The notes beneath the pieces were generated by a model. The model searched no databases. It was given only the letters and a program-made list of their open reading frames with translations, and was not told the DNA's origin. From Gonocerus acuteangulatus (lineage: Eukaryota; Arthropoda; Insecta; Hemiptera; Coreidae): a stretch of DNA of 64,000 nt. Where the stretch lies: NCBI GenBank assembly GCA_946811695.1, contig OX328126.1, positions 87,403,651 to 87,467,650 of the forward strand. The letters run 5' to 3'. Position numbers and translations under genes: made by a program. This document shows positions 1 to 11,022 of this stretch, one piece after another; position 1 is the first letter of the stretch, and each line of letters opens with the position of its first letter.

Positions 1-499
1 CCTAGTTTTTTTTAATTATTGAATGAAGAACATTATTCACGCTGCGATTTAAACAGCATCTTCAAGAAACTTAATTGAAAATAATTACAAAAGGGCAGAC
101 ACTTTTGTGGAGTTTAATTAGCAACAAACATGAAAATAAATGTTGCCTATGATAGACTGCAATACACTGCGAAGAGTGAATGAGAGCAGCGATCATCTGG
201 GCAGTTGTGGTTGTTCTCTGCGCTCTCATTGGTTCTTGCTCACATTATCTTTTACAGCTGTCCCAATTTAAATGAAAGCTAAATAAACCACTCATTTAAT
301 ATAAGAATAAAACAACTTAGGTTTTTTATTTTACATGTTATCCCCCTTAAAAGTGTCTGCCTTATTTATTATTCATTGTAAAATTGTCTTAATTTTACAT
401 TTAAGGTAGTTGACTTCTGGAATAAAACTCTATTTTTGTGCAATATTTTTTTGCATCTTTCCCCTATGCGCATTATCTGGTGTTCCACAGCAGGTCTAG

Positions 500-533
500 C
501 CAACACACATATACCTTCTTATCTACCCAAGAG
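500..533 (+). CDS. possible upstream exon of the unrecognised gene at 729-9794
   Basis: A strong donor (GAG followed by GTAAGT) ends a short open segment here. In the phase needed to join the next exon (one base before the split Asp codon), the segment is open back to a TAG at 497-499, so an acceptor at CTAG (499) would be required. Other acceptors nearby, such as CCACAG at 490, would bring the stop into frame. The right edge is therefore better supported than the left, and the call is tentative. Confidence 0.25.
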
Positions 534-728
534 GTAAGTTTTAGCAAAATTTCAAGGTGCATAAAAAACTTCATGAAACGTGCGGTTACTGGCTCTCGGA
601 CTACTAGGAGAATCCTAACCCTCAGAGTTTATTATTCCCAAAAATTATTTTTATTAAATTTAAATTATTATTTATTTTTGTTTTTATTAAATAAAACAAA
701 ATGTTTTGACTTTCCCCGGTGTGTTTAG

Positions 729-3700
729 ATGAGAAGAAAAGTGGCTACGGTAACTTCCCGCTCTACGGTGACGGAGAGATTGTCATGAGTAGATGGCAGT
801 CTCCGCAAGTTTCCTATGATGAAAAATTAACAGGGTATGTTACAATTTTTAATAATCACTTTAATAATTTCTCATTTTAGGTTTATTGAAATCTAATTCA
901 GTTCAATTTAATTGAACTCTCTGCAGTATTATAAGTATAAGTTTCCCTCTTTTATTTATTTTTTTTTTATTAACCTTTTTGATGCGACGTGGGCTAGCTG
1001 CCTTTTCCCTCCATTGGCAGACCAAACTCCCTCTCCTAGAGCGGCCCTACGCACCCGCATTTGTTTATCTTACTTGAACGACGACATGTATTACTTGAAA
1101 CGATATATTTACTACAATTGAGGTACGCAGTAAACCTACAATAACCATTCTTAGGTTGCTTCGATATCTAGGCCTTTAGCGCCAGTTTACTTACTTTTCT
1201 TCCCTATATTTCTCTTTCTACTTCATTCCGAAACCACTGCTTGTCTTTAGACGTGATTTTTAAATGTAGCAATAAAACGTTTTTTATTTATTATTATAAG
1301 CTACTCCTTTATTATTTACAGTTTCGCTAAAAAAATGCCCTAAGAACATTTTTACCGTGCACACGTCTCACAGACGCATGTTACTTATAACGTTCAAAAT
1401 TTTTATGTTATCCCCCATTCCTACTAGAACACTCTGCACACGCTCAAGGCTAAAGAGGGCTCGCAATAAAGAGATAAAGCTGTGGCGAGAATACTCGGGC
1501 GTTGCCACTGAGGAACATCTTTCTCCGGCAAGTATCATCAGGCATCGCATCGAATGGGTTATTGTCTTCTGAAAAACATGAGTTATAAAATGAATATTTT
1601 TTATTATTTTTCAACACCAAAAACATAACCCAACTGTCAACCTTGTTTTGGATTTTTTGTATACTTTCCAAAACATCCCGGAAACGGTTTAGATCATGGT
1701 AAGCAGAAGGTAACCATTCAAAAGCTTACTACATTTTCTACAAAAAAGGTTCTCAAGCAATTTTTGATTGGGCTAGTAATGCTTCCTTATTAATGCTTTT
1801 ATTAGCATGGGGAAACCATATACAGACTCTATCATTCATTTGTATTTGGTTGTGATCTATTGAATGTTTGAACCAGGGTTCCAAGTCTCGGGGACGTTGG
1901 AGTGTTTTCTGGTCGATATTACCCCGAAGATGAAAGTAATTCTGATCTCGGAGGAACTTTCGACGATGGGAGAGATGAACGAGCTAATTACGGCAAGGAG
2001 ATGAAAAGAGAAGCATCGCCTCGTTCCGCTTTCCTTCCAAGAGCTACATCAACAGGTCTTAATGATTTTCATAATTCATATTTCTAACGATCTCGTAACA
2101 CATCTCTCTTTATTGAGATTCTTCTAAGCAATAATTGCAATTACAATTACAGTAAAACCTTGTTTACACTGATCAACTGGGACCAGGAGTGATACGAGTT
2201 AACGAAAATCCGGGTTATCCAGAGAATAATAGGAAAACGAAAAAACAAAACAAAAAAAAAACACTCATTTAAATCACCGAAATATTTTTAAAGTTGTTTA
2301 GAAATTATTATCAACACAGTTTCACCTAAAAACACATACTTTATGTACCGTAATAGCCTATTTCTTTGCACTGTACTCATTACATTTACATTTACTAGGC
2401 TACAAAGTAGTCTAGTAAAAAAGGCAGGGAGCTTCTGCTGTCTCAATTTTGTGTATCGCTTACGTTCAGAGCTATCTCCCACCCGCTTTAACATTAGAAG
2501 TTCATTTGGCAATGTTTCTGCTTGACTCTCGAAATACTCCTTCATTTTCTCTGCTACTGTTTCTGCGTGGGTCATAAACTGCCCTTCGAAAACATCTTGA
2601 AATAAAAGTCTTCAATGCTTTTTCTGTTCTTTTTCCAATCAGACATGGTCGATGTTCCAACTCCAAACTCAGTAGCAATGTTCTTTAAAGATTCTCCCTT
2701 ATCAATTCTTGTCAATGCTTCCATCCTTGTTTCCATAGTCACAACAATTGTTTTCACGTTTCATCTAAATCGCGGCCAACAAGCAAACGAAACAGCACAA
2801 TGATACTATACCTAGGCCGAGATGCTAGGAAAACTTGCTTAATTTATCTTCTTAGATTAGGAATTTATCATCTGTAAAAAAAGTCTTCATTTACTACGCT
2901 GGACAACATAATAATTTTGTTTTCATAACTTGTCCAGGTTATCCGGTCGTCCGGTTTAACAAGGTTTTACTGTACTTACTAGTTTCTGTAATTGGAAATT
3001 CCACTTATTAAATTTCTATTACATGTAATTATAGTTGTTTATACCGATTACTTGAAAAAAATAGAGAATAGCGACATATAATGCTTGTTTACTCACTAAA
3101 TATAGTTTAAAATGATTAGAAATAATAATAAAAGAATTATTTATGATAATAATTATAATATATTTAATTGCCAATGGCCATAGCCGTGTTAACCTTTTCC
3201 GTAACTCATATAGCCGCAAGGGGAAAGGTTCCCCTTTAGTGGATAATCGCACCCAGCCTCGAGCCCCCTGTACAAGGTACTTTTGCCACTTTCGGACATA
3301 GTGCCTCGACGTTCAGTAATCTCCTCACCGAATTAAAACTCGTATTTTCTAATTTTAATGTTGTTTTGTTTACAATGATTATTAATTTTTATTTATGTTG
3401 AATAAGTTTGAATTTGAATTATTTTTAAGTTGAATAACTTTGTTTAGAAAAAAAGTTATATTATATGCATGTAAAGAAAAAAGGAAGGTTTTTCTGTTTA
3501 CCATTTGCGCTATATTTTATGAATAATAAACAATCGAATTATATACTTAATAACTACGGCCAATAAGTTTACCATCTTCCTTTTTGATTGATCCCTGACT
3601 TTGGAAACAATACCAGCAGATTTACATTTTTTTTTTTTGTTTTTTGTTTATGTATATACAACTTATTTACAAAAACGTAAGACTTACTATAAATATTTAC

Positions 3701-6700
3701 AGTTAAATTAATTCAATTTTTAATAAAGTGAACATAACAACTAAATATTTAATATATTAATTAAAATTGAATCTCTTAATAAACCCTAAAAGAACGGATG
3801 AGAGAAACTAAAAAAAAAAACAAAAAACTGTTTTTCTAAATTTAACAAAACATAAATATAATATTTTAACACTTCAAGAGCTAAAAGTCCACTAATTTTG
3901 CTAAAACAAGCTGTTCTGAATGTTCAGAGGTATAAAAACTAACGGTGATTTGATGAGGGTTGGCAGGGTGAATGAGAATTTATTCTTGTTCAGAAAAAAT
4001 TCTCTTAGAAATATTTACACACACAATTGTTCACTTGAAAAGCACAAAATATACTGGATACATATGCATGGTAAATTCCAGGTAAAGAGAAACAACGGTT
4101 TTGTCAGTAAAAAAAAGAGGGAGCTAAGTAGGCTAAGTAATTGGAACCTAAAATGAGAAAACTGAATTCCTTTGCCCTCTATTGGCTTTGAAGGACAACT
4201 GCAGATTCTATAAACAGCCTATAGATGGCAATCGTAGAAGGACTGATATAATAGCTCATTGCAGCCAAGCACAAAATAGGCCGACCTGATATATCAGTCT
4301 GTAGCGTTCGGGGCTGCTCCCTCCAGACTGAAATATCAGCTCGTAGCACTCCCAGCACTACAACCACCGGACTGATATATCAGTCTGTAGCAGCGTAAGG
4401 GTTAATAATCTAGAGAAATAATTTTAATAACAATTCAACAGCTAAACACCTACTGAGCTTTCTAATGTCAGAACTTCCCTGAGTAACATTTATCCCTTCG
4501 TTAGATTATTTTTATCTGATTAGGAAACATAATACAAAGATTGATAAATATTAAGAGGCTTTCTAACAAGTTGCATCTCTTCAAAACAGCTACTTTGGTG
4601 AATGGGCCGAATGGAACTGGAGTTGAGATAGTGTTCGCAACGTTTTGGGAGGCTGCTGCAAAGAACGTTCATATTTACAACAAAAAACAGAAGAAATGCA
4701 TTGAACAGAAATTGGCCATTGCACAAAGTTCAAGTAAGTTTTACATATTACTCTTGGTTTGATGATTAGCTCCTAACCAGTGATGGGCTTAATCATAATT
4801 ACCATTACGATTATAATCACAGACCTTGGAAATATGATTATGATAATAATCGTGATTATGATTACATTTGTAATAAAATTTTGATTATAATTACTCTTAT
4901 AAACCTTAGTTCCTATAATTACGACTGTTATCGCAGCTGTTTCTGTGAATGTCTGTAATTATTACTACTTTTTTCAAGATCACAACTGTAATCACAGCTG
5001 TGATAACAAATTTATTCTGTGGTAACGATCGTAATTATAACTTTTCTCTGATTAAAAACGTAACCACAACGTTTTCTGCAATTACCTCTTTAATCCCAAA
5101 GTCTTTTATTTTTATAAATTAGAATTCTATTACCGGATTCTTACCAGTAACTTCCGCAATACCAACGGAGGACTAAGTTTCAACTCTTTATATGTATGAC
5201 TAGAGATGTGGGGAGGAAAATTTTCCAGAAACTTTTCAGCTATGTTTTTCTGGAAAATTTTCCATTTACCAAAGGCAATTTTTTGGTAAATTTGTTCTAG
5301 GATATATATGAGCTATCCATCTTCTCTTGTATTAGCTAATTTCTGAGCCATTTAAACAAAAATTACAGTTTATAAGTCAACTTTTTAATCCACTTGAATA
5401 AAATTAAATTTGATTATGCTTTACCTAACAATTGTCATATTTCTCATTTAATAACCCATAAAAAGTCAATTCACCCTATTTCATAATAAAAGAGCACTCA
5501 AAGAAAATGAATCGCCCATTTCTCTTAATAAACAAGGTTGGAGCGGAAACCAGAAGATGCCTCCACCACTCTCTACTAGATGCAACAGGTTTAAGAAAAG
5601 TCGCCTCATGTAAACAACACTAGATTAGAAGTCCATGAGGCCAACAAAATTATAGGTAAATGCAAATATTGTGATGCAAATACATTGACAGATTAAAACA
5701 AAGCGAAGCTGCTATCACTTTCACAAAATCTTCATTTGACGAGCGATGACAATGTCTTCCTTTCAAATTCTGCTTCTTTGTCTGAGCAGAGAGAGAGAGA
5801 GGAAAACGTTGTTTTTGACAAAAAAAAAAGTTTACTTGCCACACTATATTGGGTTACTTTCCACACAAAGTACTTATCAACCAGTAGGCAAAGGAACTAA
5901 AGTTAAGTACCTATATAAAACAAATTCTGACTCTCAGGAACTGAGTCATCTTAGTGTGGTTCCGTTCATATCCCTAGTGCTATTAGTAAAGGAATAGTAT
6001 CAGTTATTGGTGGGGTTTGAGCTTTCTTGAAAAATATAAAATAAAATCTCGAAGAGAAAATAGGTTTAAAGTGCCACAACAAGAAACTGACAGAATCATG
6101 GTGACTTCCCCCACCTTCTCGACATTCGCTCTTGGAAACACTATAACAGTGTTTCACATTTTCTTACCTGCTTTTAGTCAAATACTTGTTTTACTGTTAA
6201 ATGCAATTAAAATAAACAACAACCAGTTAAAACGTTAGGTAAAGAAATACAAAAACCCGTTCAAAAGAGCAAAACTAACAATTGCGAATTTTCGAGTCCT
6301 TATTTCTCAGATTGACATCGCATCAAAAATTACTTCTGAACATTTTTTGTAGGGAATTTAGTAATCTTTCGAATGGTTGCATTCCACTTACCACAATTTC
6401 CCCAACCGATTATGAGATATTTTAGAAAATGTACGAAAATCCGAAAACTTTTCATGCCTGTTAATGAAATATTTTATTTCTAGTATTTCGTAACTCCAAA
6501 CCAAAATTTACCTATTATAGAGTATTTGAATATCAAACGTCTGGAACAAGTTTCAACTTAATTAATTGTTTCTGAATATCCAAACTGAAAATTTGTTTTG
6601 AAAAGTAGGTGTTTCAATGTTTCTCGAGGACGGTTACAGGTATCGCTTTAAAAATAGTTTCATTCGTTTTTATGCATCAAGAAACCTATAAAACGAGTAC

Positions 6701-9700
6701 CTGCAAGCATGAGCGTCATGAGGTCTACCTCATAAGTGGGTTTCCTCCCTATGGAGGGAGGGAGGAACCGCACTTAACATATGCAAATCAATCAAACAAC
6801 TAACTAAAAATATAATGATGAAAATATTTGTGAAAATGTTTAGAAAAATAAATTAGTCTTACAAATTAAATTAAAGGAACACACATTCTCGAATTGTTCA
6901 TTTAATTTAATAAAATCGTATTGTTCCACAGTTAGATGCTTGTAAAATTGCGATCCAAATCATATATTGTATTTGATTTTTTCCCATAAATTCTTGAATG
7001 GATAAACTTCGTTCATTTGTTCTGATTTTCATCACATTTTAGCGGTTCCTCCCTTGCTCTATAGGGAGGAACCGCTTGAGGCTTATGAGGTTGACCTCAA
7101 GACGCAATCCGGAACTGCTGACTATAACATCGTTTCAGAACCCATTGATCTCAAAATTAACGCTGGCTCAAATTTGTATATATATATATATTGTGGTGTT
7201 TTGGTTTGGGCAAGAAAAAGAAAATTGAATATATTTAAAATTTATTATAGAAAAAGTTGATCTGAAATGTTTTTATTATATTTTCATTATATCTCAGGGT
7301 TCATTTAAAATTACCAAACTCACCACATACGGATTTATGAATAAAACCATTTGAATAATTAATGTTGATTTAATAAATTTCCTGAAAGAAAAGCATGAGA
7401 AATATATGATTAGAACCACTTCTTACCATCTGTCCTTTTATGTGTTGAGACCATATTAATTACCAGGAGAAAGGTTCATAGTAAATAAAATAGAGTTGGA
7501 AACAAATGACTTATATTGAAATAAAATTATAATTTATGATTTGGCATGGCTGTGATATAAAATAAATATAGAAAAGAAAAGGTGCTTGACTCACATAATT
7601 GTATCAATGTTGGGTTATTAAAGAAAAGTTAGCACATACTTAAAATATTAACTTATATATTAAAATATAAATATTGGCCATTATGAAATTTTAGCTAGCT
7701 TTTCGGCTGCTAGATCATAGAGTGGTGTCTGGCCATCAAGTGAAGATGAAGTGAGAGCTTGGTGTCGGCTGACCAGCTGGTTCTGCAAGGAGATCGTGTG
7801 CCCTTCGCTGGCGCTCGAATGAGATCGAGTGGTGGGGGAAGGCCCGTTTTATAGGCGTTACTCCCACCATACCAAGGGTGTTTGTCTTCAGCGATCGCCA
7901 CCTGGATGTTTAAAGGGCAACTTTTGGAAGCACCTCTATTCTTATCTTCCTGGGAAACTTGTATACCTTATCGCTCCTAGCCGAGACATTTGGACTCTTC
8001 TTTTATTTCACACTGCCTTTAAACAAAAATAAATACTGCCAAGCTAAGCACTGCCAATTGCTATCCCTTTTATTACTCTTTTATTTATTTAATTGGTTGA
8101 CAAAAGATAATATTTGTGATGGACTTATGGAATATAACTTAGCCTTTATTTTAAATAATAGGAATGCTACTCTTTGCTATGCCAGAAACTGATTCTTTCT
8201 AGAGCACCCCCTTTTAGATCATTACAATATATATATATATATATAGATGACGCATTAGAAAAAAAAATTATTAACATACATGAAGTTTTGGAATCTTCTT
8301 ATGTTATCCTTAATATCTTGAAAACGGCTGGAAAATTATCGTAACTGGAATGTAACCATTTGAAGGGTTACTACATTCTCTAGAAAAAACGTTTCTAAAG
8401 TAATTTTCGATGGGGCGATGTCAATCTGAGAAATAATTGCTTAAATCTTCGAAATTGTTAGTTTTGTTTATTTCATCGGGGTTTTGTCACCGTTTACCTA
8501 ACGTTTTAATTGCGCGAACTTAGAGAATGCGGGTGAGTCATTTCCGCCTAGGATACTGTCAGTTTGCTGTTTTGGTGCCTTAAACTTCCTTCTCTTGGAG
8601 ATTCTTTCCTTTACTAATGACTCTAGAGATACAAACGGAACCACCTTAAGATGACGCAGTTGCCGTGAGTTGGACTGTTTATGGTAATTCAGTTTTTTTA
8701 TGAAATGTGTCAGTGCCATTAATATAAAAATTCCTTTTATGTTTTTGTAGAGAAGAGAAATATGCAGTTACATTAAAATATATGTTGTTTTCATTTCGGA
8801 TATATTCATACATCAATTTAGCAAATAAAATATTTTGTCCAACGTGATATTCTTCAATTAATTACTAAAATATTATATATGCATAAGAGTTTTTAATGAA
8901 TTATTATTTTCAACTTTTCAGCTATAAACATGATTAAAAACTTATAAATCACATTTCTATTCTTTGTTCATTATAATTTTGCTTATTATTTTAGTTGGAA
9001 GAGCAAAAACTCAAAAGGGCGTCCTACGCATAATATAATATAGTTGATACAAATACTCCAGTGTCGCTTGCTTGTAGTCTCTAGCAATGAAAGTTTAATT
9101 TACAATAACGCGAACCTTTAGTGGCTCGGAAAATTTACCAGAACATTTTCCAATTCAAAATTTTCCAGGAAACCCACATCTCTATCTATGTCTCACATTA
9201 TCTTGTTGTGAATAGTTTTACAAATTTCCTGCTCAGATTTTTGTTGTGTTTGAGACTTTTAAAAGTCTTTTAATTTAAAAATTGATCCATTTTTGGGCAG
9301 GTGGGAGAGCGAACAAACATATATATATTCATTCTAGTTCATTATTTGTTTACAATCATATTCAGAAATTCAAATTTTTGTGCATTACTTATAGCAAGAT
9401 GGCCAACTGTAGACCTACATATTTTTAGCATAGGAAGATAGATAACACTCCCTCCACTATCTAAGAACTCATTGATTATAACACATTTTTATGATGATTT
9501 TCCATTCCAGATAATCTAAATAGCCTGGAGCTGGAGATGGTCCAGGAGTCAGCTGAACGGGGCTGCAGTGGTAGGACTGAAGGATGGTCCGATCGGACAG
9601 AAAATCAAGGAGACGTTTTCCCGACTGGTCAGCTGACTGTATTTCGATTCCGACTAGATCCTAGCTGCCCCGACCTCCGACCAGGAGAGGAGTGTTCTAG

Positions 9701-9794
9701 ATTGCTTCCGTACGTTGAACAGAGCTATCCTCGCCGAGGCAGCGATATATTCTTTGAATCGAGGCCTCAACCGAACGAGTTCTTCATTGTTTGA
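729..9794 (+). CDS. unrecognised multi-exon gene, 3' part (exons 729-834, 1877-2055, 4590-4733, 9511-9794)
   Basis: Four segments join in one frame with matching phases: 729-834 ends phase 2 (GG|GTATGT), 1877-2055 starts by completing that Gly and ends phase 1 (CAG|GTCTTA), 4590-4733 starts after AAAACAG and ends phase 1 (TCAA|GTAAGT), and 9511-9794 starts after TTCCATTCCAG and runs to TGA. The encoded C-terminal part is about 237 residues. It is hydrophilic, with an acidic stretch (PEDESNSDLGGTFDDGRDE), a Lys-rich stretch (NKKQKKC), and a tail containing LTVFRFRLDP and ending NEFFIV. I see no signal peptide, membrane segment or domain I can name. The 5' end probably lies before the window. 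The introns hold a Tigger remnant (2150-2972) and many dispersed repeats. The gene structure is fairly secure because all three junctions agree in phase; the function is unknown. Confidence 0.6.
2150..2972 (-). mobile_element. internally deleted Tigger/pogo-like DNA transposon
   Basis: The ends are inverted repeats (CAGTAAAACCTTGTTTA at left, its counterpart CAGTAAAACCTTGTTAAA reading inward from the right), each flanked by TA. Inside, the minus strand at 2572-2757 encodes a helix-turn-helix of pogo/CENP-B type (EALTRIDKGESLKNIATEFG). The minus strand at 2288-2575 encodes what looks like the family's C-terminus (ERKRYTKLRQQKLPAFF). The catalytic DDE core is absent, so this is a deletion derivative. 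It lies in an intron of the gene at 729-9794. Confidence 0.8.
4230..4392. repeat. short array with palindromic ACTGATATATCAGT core
   Basis: The palindromic core ACTGATATATCAGT, followed by CTGTAGC, occurs with little change near 4286, 4328 and 4372, and in decayed form near 4238, at a spacing of roughly 43-46 bases. It lies in an intron. No function is assigned. Confidence 0.5.
4780..5110. repeat. dispersed repeat rich in ATTATAATCGTAATTATGATTA-type dyads
   Basis: The stretch is made of imperfect dyads of the form GATTATAATC / GTAATTATGATTA with a few GC islands (CGCAGCTG). The same composition and the phrase GGGCTTAATCATAATTA / ATTATGATTATGCCCAACACTGG recur around 18340-18620 and 19205-19250, flanking another insertion. 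It looks like one dispersed family rather than a simple microsatellite. Confidence 0.5.
5925..6200 (+). repeat. dispersed non-coding repeat, family F1 (copy 1)
   Basis: This unit is recognised by GGAACTGAGTCATCTTAGTG, TGGTTCCGTTCATATCCCTAG, then AAAATATAAAATAAAATCTC and CAACAAGAAACTGACAG. Related copies occur near 8465-8720 (minus), 27720-27960 (plus), 49340-49430 (plus), 52795-52870 (minus) and 60180-60440 (minus). No coding capacity. It is probably a non-autonomous element, but its ends are not defined here. Confidence 0.6.
6245..6715 (+). repeat. dispersed repeat (copies also near 50090-50840 and, inverted, 58890-59370)
   Basis: A long degenerate unit with phrases such as CTTATTTCTCAGATTGACAT, GAGATATT, and AACGAGTACCTGCAAG recurs on both strands elsewhere in the window. 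It often sits next to family F1 and next to TA microsatellites. There is no meaningful open frame. Confidence 0.55.
6718..7190. repeat. two copies of a hairpin-bearing repeat (GCGGTTCCTCCCT)
   Basis: Around 6735-6775 and 7040-7075 the sequence TTCCTCCCTATGGAGGGAGG-AACCGC forms a near-perfect hairpin preceded or followed by a CATAAG / TTGACCTCAAG segment, and the second copy ends in ...CTCAAATTTG plus a TA run. The same arrangement (TA run, AATTTGAACCACCG, CTTCCGGATTGT, CTTATAAGCGGG, hairpin) recurs at 40910-41090 and 51100-51240. Confidence 0.6.
7677..7786 (-). pseudogene. possible ankyrin-like terminal exon fragment
   Basis: On the minus strand a TTGCAG acceptor-like site is followed by an open segment containing LDGQTPLYDLAAEKLAK and a stop. 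The DGQTPLxxLAAE pattern resembles an ankyrin repeat. No partner exon was found, and it lies on the opposite strand inside a long intron, so it may be a nested or transposon-carried fragment, or chance. Confidence 0.2.
8465..8720 (-). repeat. family F1 repeat (copy 2)
   Basis: The reverse-strand equivalent of the unit at 5925-6200: it contains the counterparts of the CGGTTCCGT, AAACTGACAG and ACTCACCCGCATTCTC segments. Non-coding. Confidence 0.5.
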
Positions 9795-10445
9795 GCGACC
9801 GCTCATCCTGAATCTATAATGTAATCTTTCAGTATATTTTCATCTAAGAACTACTGTTTGTATAGTATAGAATTATGCTATTATAAAAAGTAAATATTAC
9901 GCTTATGTATATTCTCTTGATAAGTATATTTTCCACATTTTCTCTCGCAGGTAATATTGGTTACGGAAAAGAGTTGTAACTGTTTTCTATGTGACATGAA
10001 ATTACGAAATGACTTCATTCAAAAAGTTTCCTCTTGAATCGGCTATTGTATGTTGTATGTGAAATTCCTTTAATCCTTTCGTTGCTCTGAACGAGTTAAC
10101 TCATGTTTGACTTGCAGGTCCCCAGACGCTCCACACGATTTAACTCATGGCCCATATGTTGCTTCTCCGGCCTAGTGCTATTAGCTCGTATAAAATCAGT
10201 GCATCCTAGCGAGAATAAAGAGCATTCTCAGCTTCATTAAATCCACGTCAGAGATCAGTGTCTTTTCCCGGAGGCATCTAAAGAAGTCATAATGAAAAAA
10301 ATACATTTTCTGAGCATTTTAGAAACTGTAATGACTAATAATTTTTCTCTAAATGTTAAAGTAACAGAAGCTTTATACCACAATTATCTTTTAATTGCTT
10401 GTCATGTTGATTTTATTATTTTTGAATTGAGCTTCACCCGGCTCT

Positions 10446-10451
<6 letters not shown>

Positions 10452-10482
<31 letters not shown>

Positions 10483-10516
10483 TTTTACGGCGCATCTACA
10501 ACTTGGCCATTAGCGC
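10452..10516 (-). mobile_element. severely 5'-truncated SINE (tail only)
   Basis: On the minus strand this is GGCGCTAATGGCCAAGTTG-TAGATGCGCCGTAAAA followed by poly(A), i.e. only the last part of the SINE tail. It is bounded by the 10-bp direct repeat CTCTTCAAAT (10442-10451 and 10517-10526). The clean duplication shows it is a real target-primed insertion that was truncated early in reverse transcription; it could equally be the extreme 3' end of the partner LINE. Confidence 0.8.
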
Positions 10517-10767
10517 CTCTTCAAATATATAAGTTTTAATTTTATTAAATCTTCTTTGTATATTAGTTGAAATTTTGCATTGTACAAGTATATCAATGTC
10601 TTTAAAAAAAAAATGTGAAGTCCTACAATCGGCATTTTTAGGGGTAACTGTTGGAGGTGGCTCGTACTTAGATTTGTCTCTCTAGCCTAATTGTTGCTGT
10701 TTATATTTTTCAGTCACAATTTGGATTTCAATTTAGAGTGCGGTCGGTATAAAAATCCTCCTTAGAT

Positions 10768-10875
10768 ATGAGTGACGATGCACCTCGTCTTTGGTCTGAC
10801 AAGATAAGGCAAATGCTCCAGGAGAGCACAGACGAAGAAATTGCGGGTATTTCTTCAGATTCATTTCCACAATAG
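10768..10875 (+). CDS. short ORF, likely N-terminal remnant of a piggyBac-like transposase
   Basis: The ORF encodes 35 residues beginning MSDDAPRLWSDKIRQML and containing ESTDEEIAGISSDS before a stop. Acidic N-termini with this look are common in piggyBac transposases, and the ORF lies in a TTAA-flanked element. The frame stops just before the Gypsy insertion point, so the break is internal deletion or mutation, not the insertion itself. Confidence 0.35.
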   Translation: MSDDAPRLWSDKIRQMLQESTDEEIAGISSDSFPQ

Positions 10876-10891
10876 AAAATTTCTTTTAGTA

Positions 10892-11022
10892 TGTTAAGTG
10901 TATAGGATTTACAACTTACAAGAATGAATTGCAGTTTTCAATTGCGAGAGAACACTTAATAATGTTTTATTTATTTTTTTAAAACATGTGTTTTTTTTGG
11001 GGGTTATCTGATAACCGCTACA
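10892..11022 (-). repeat. 3' LTR of the Gypsy element
   Basis: A 131-bp terminal repeat, near-identical to 15040-15170. On the element's strand it begins TGTAGCGGTTATCAG and ends CACTTAACA. It is very short for a Gypsy LTR. Confidence 0.93.
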
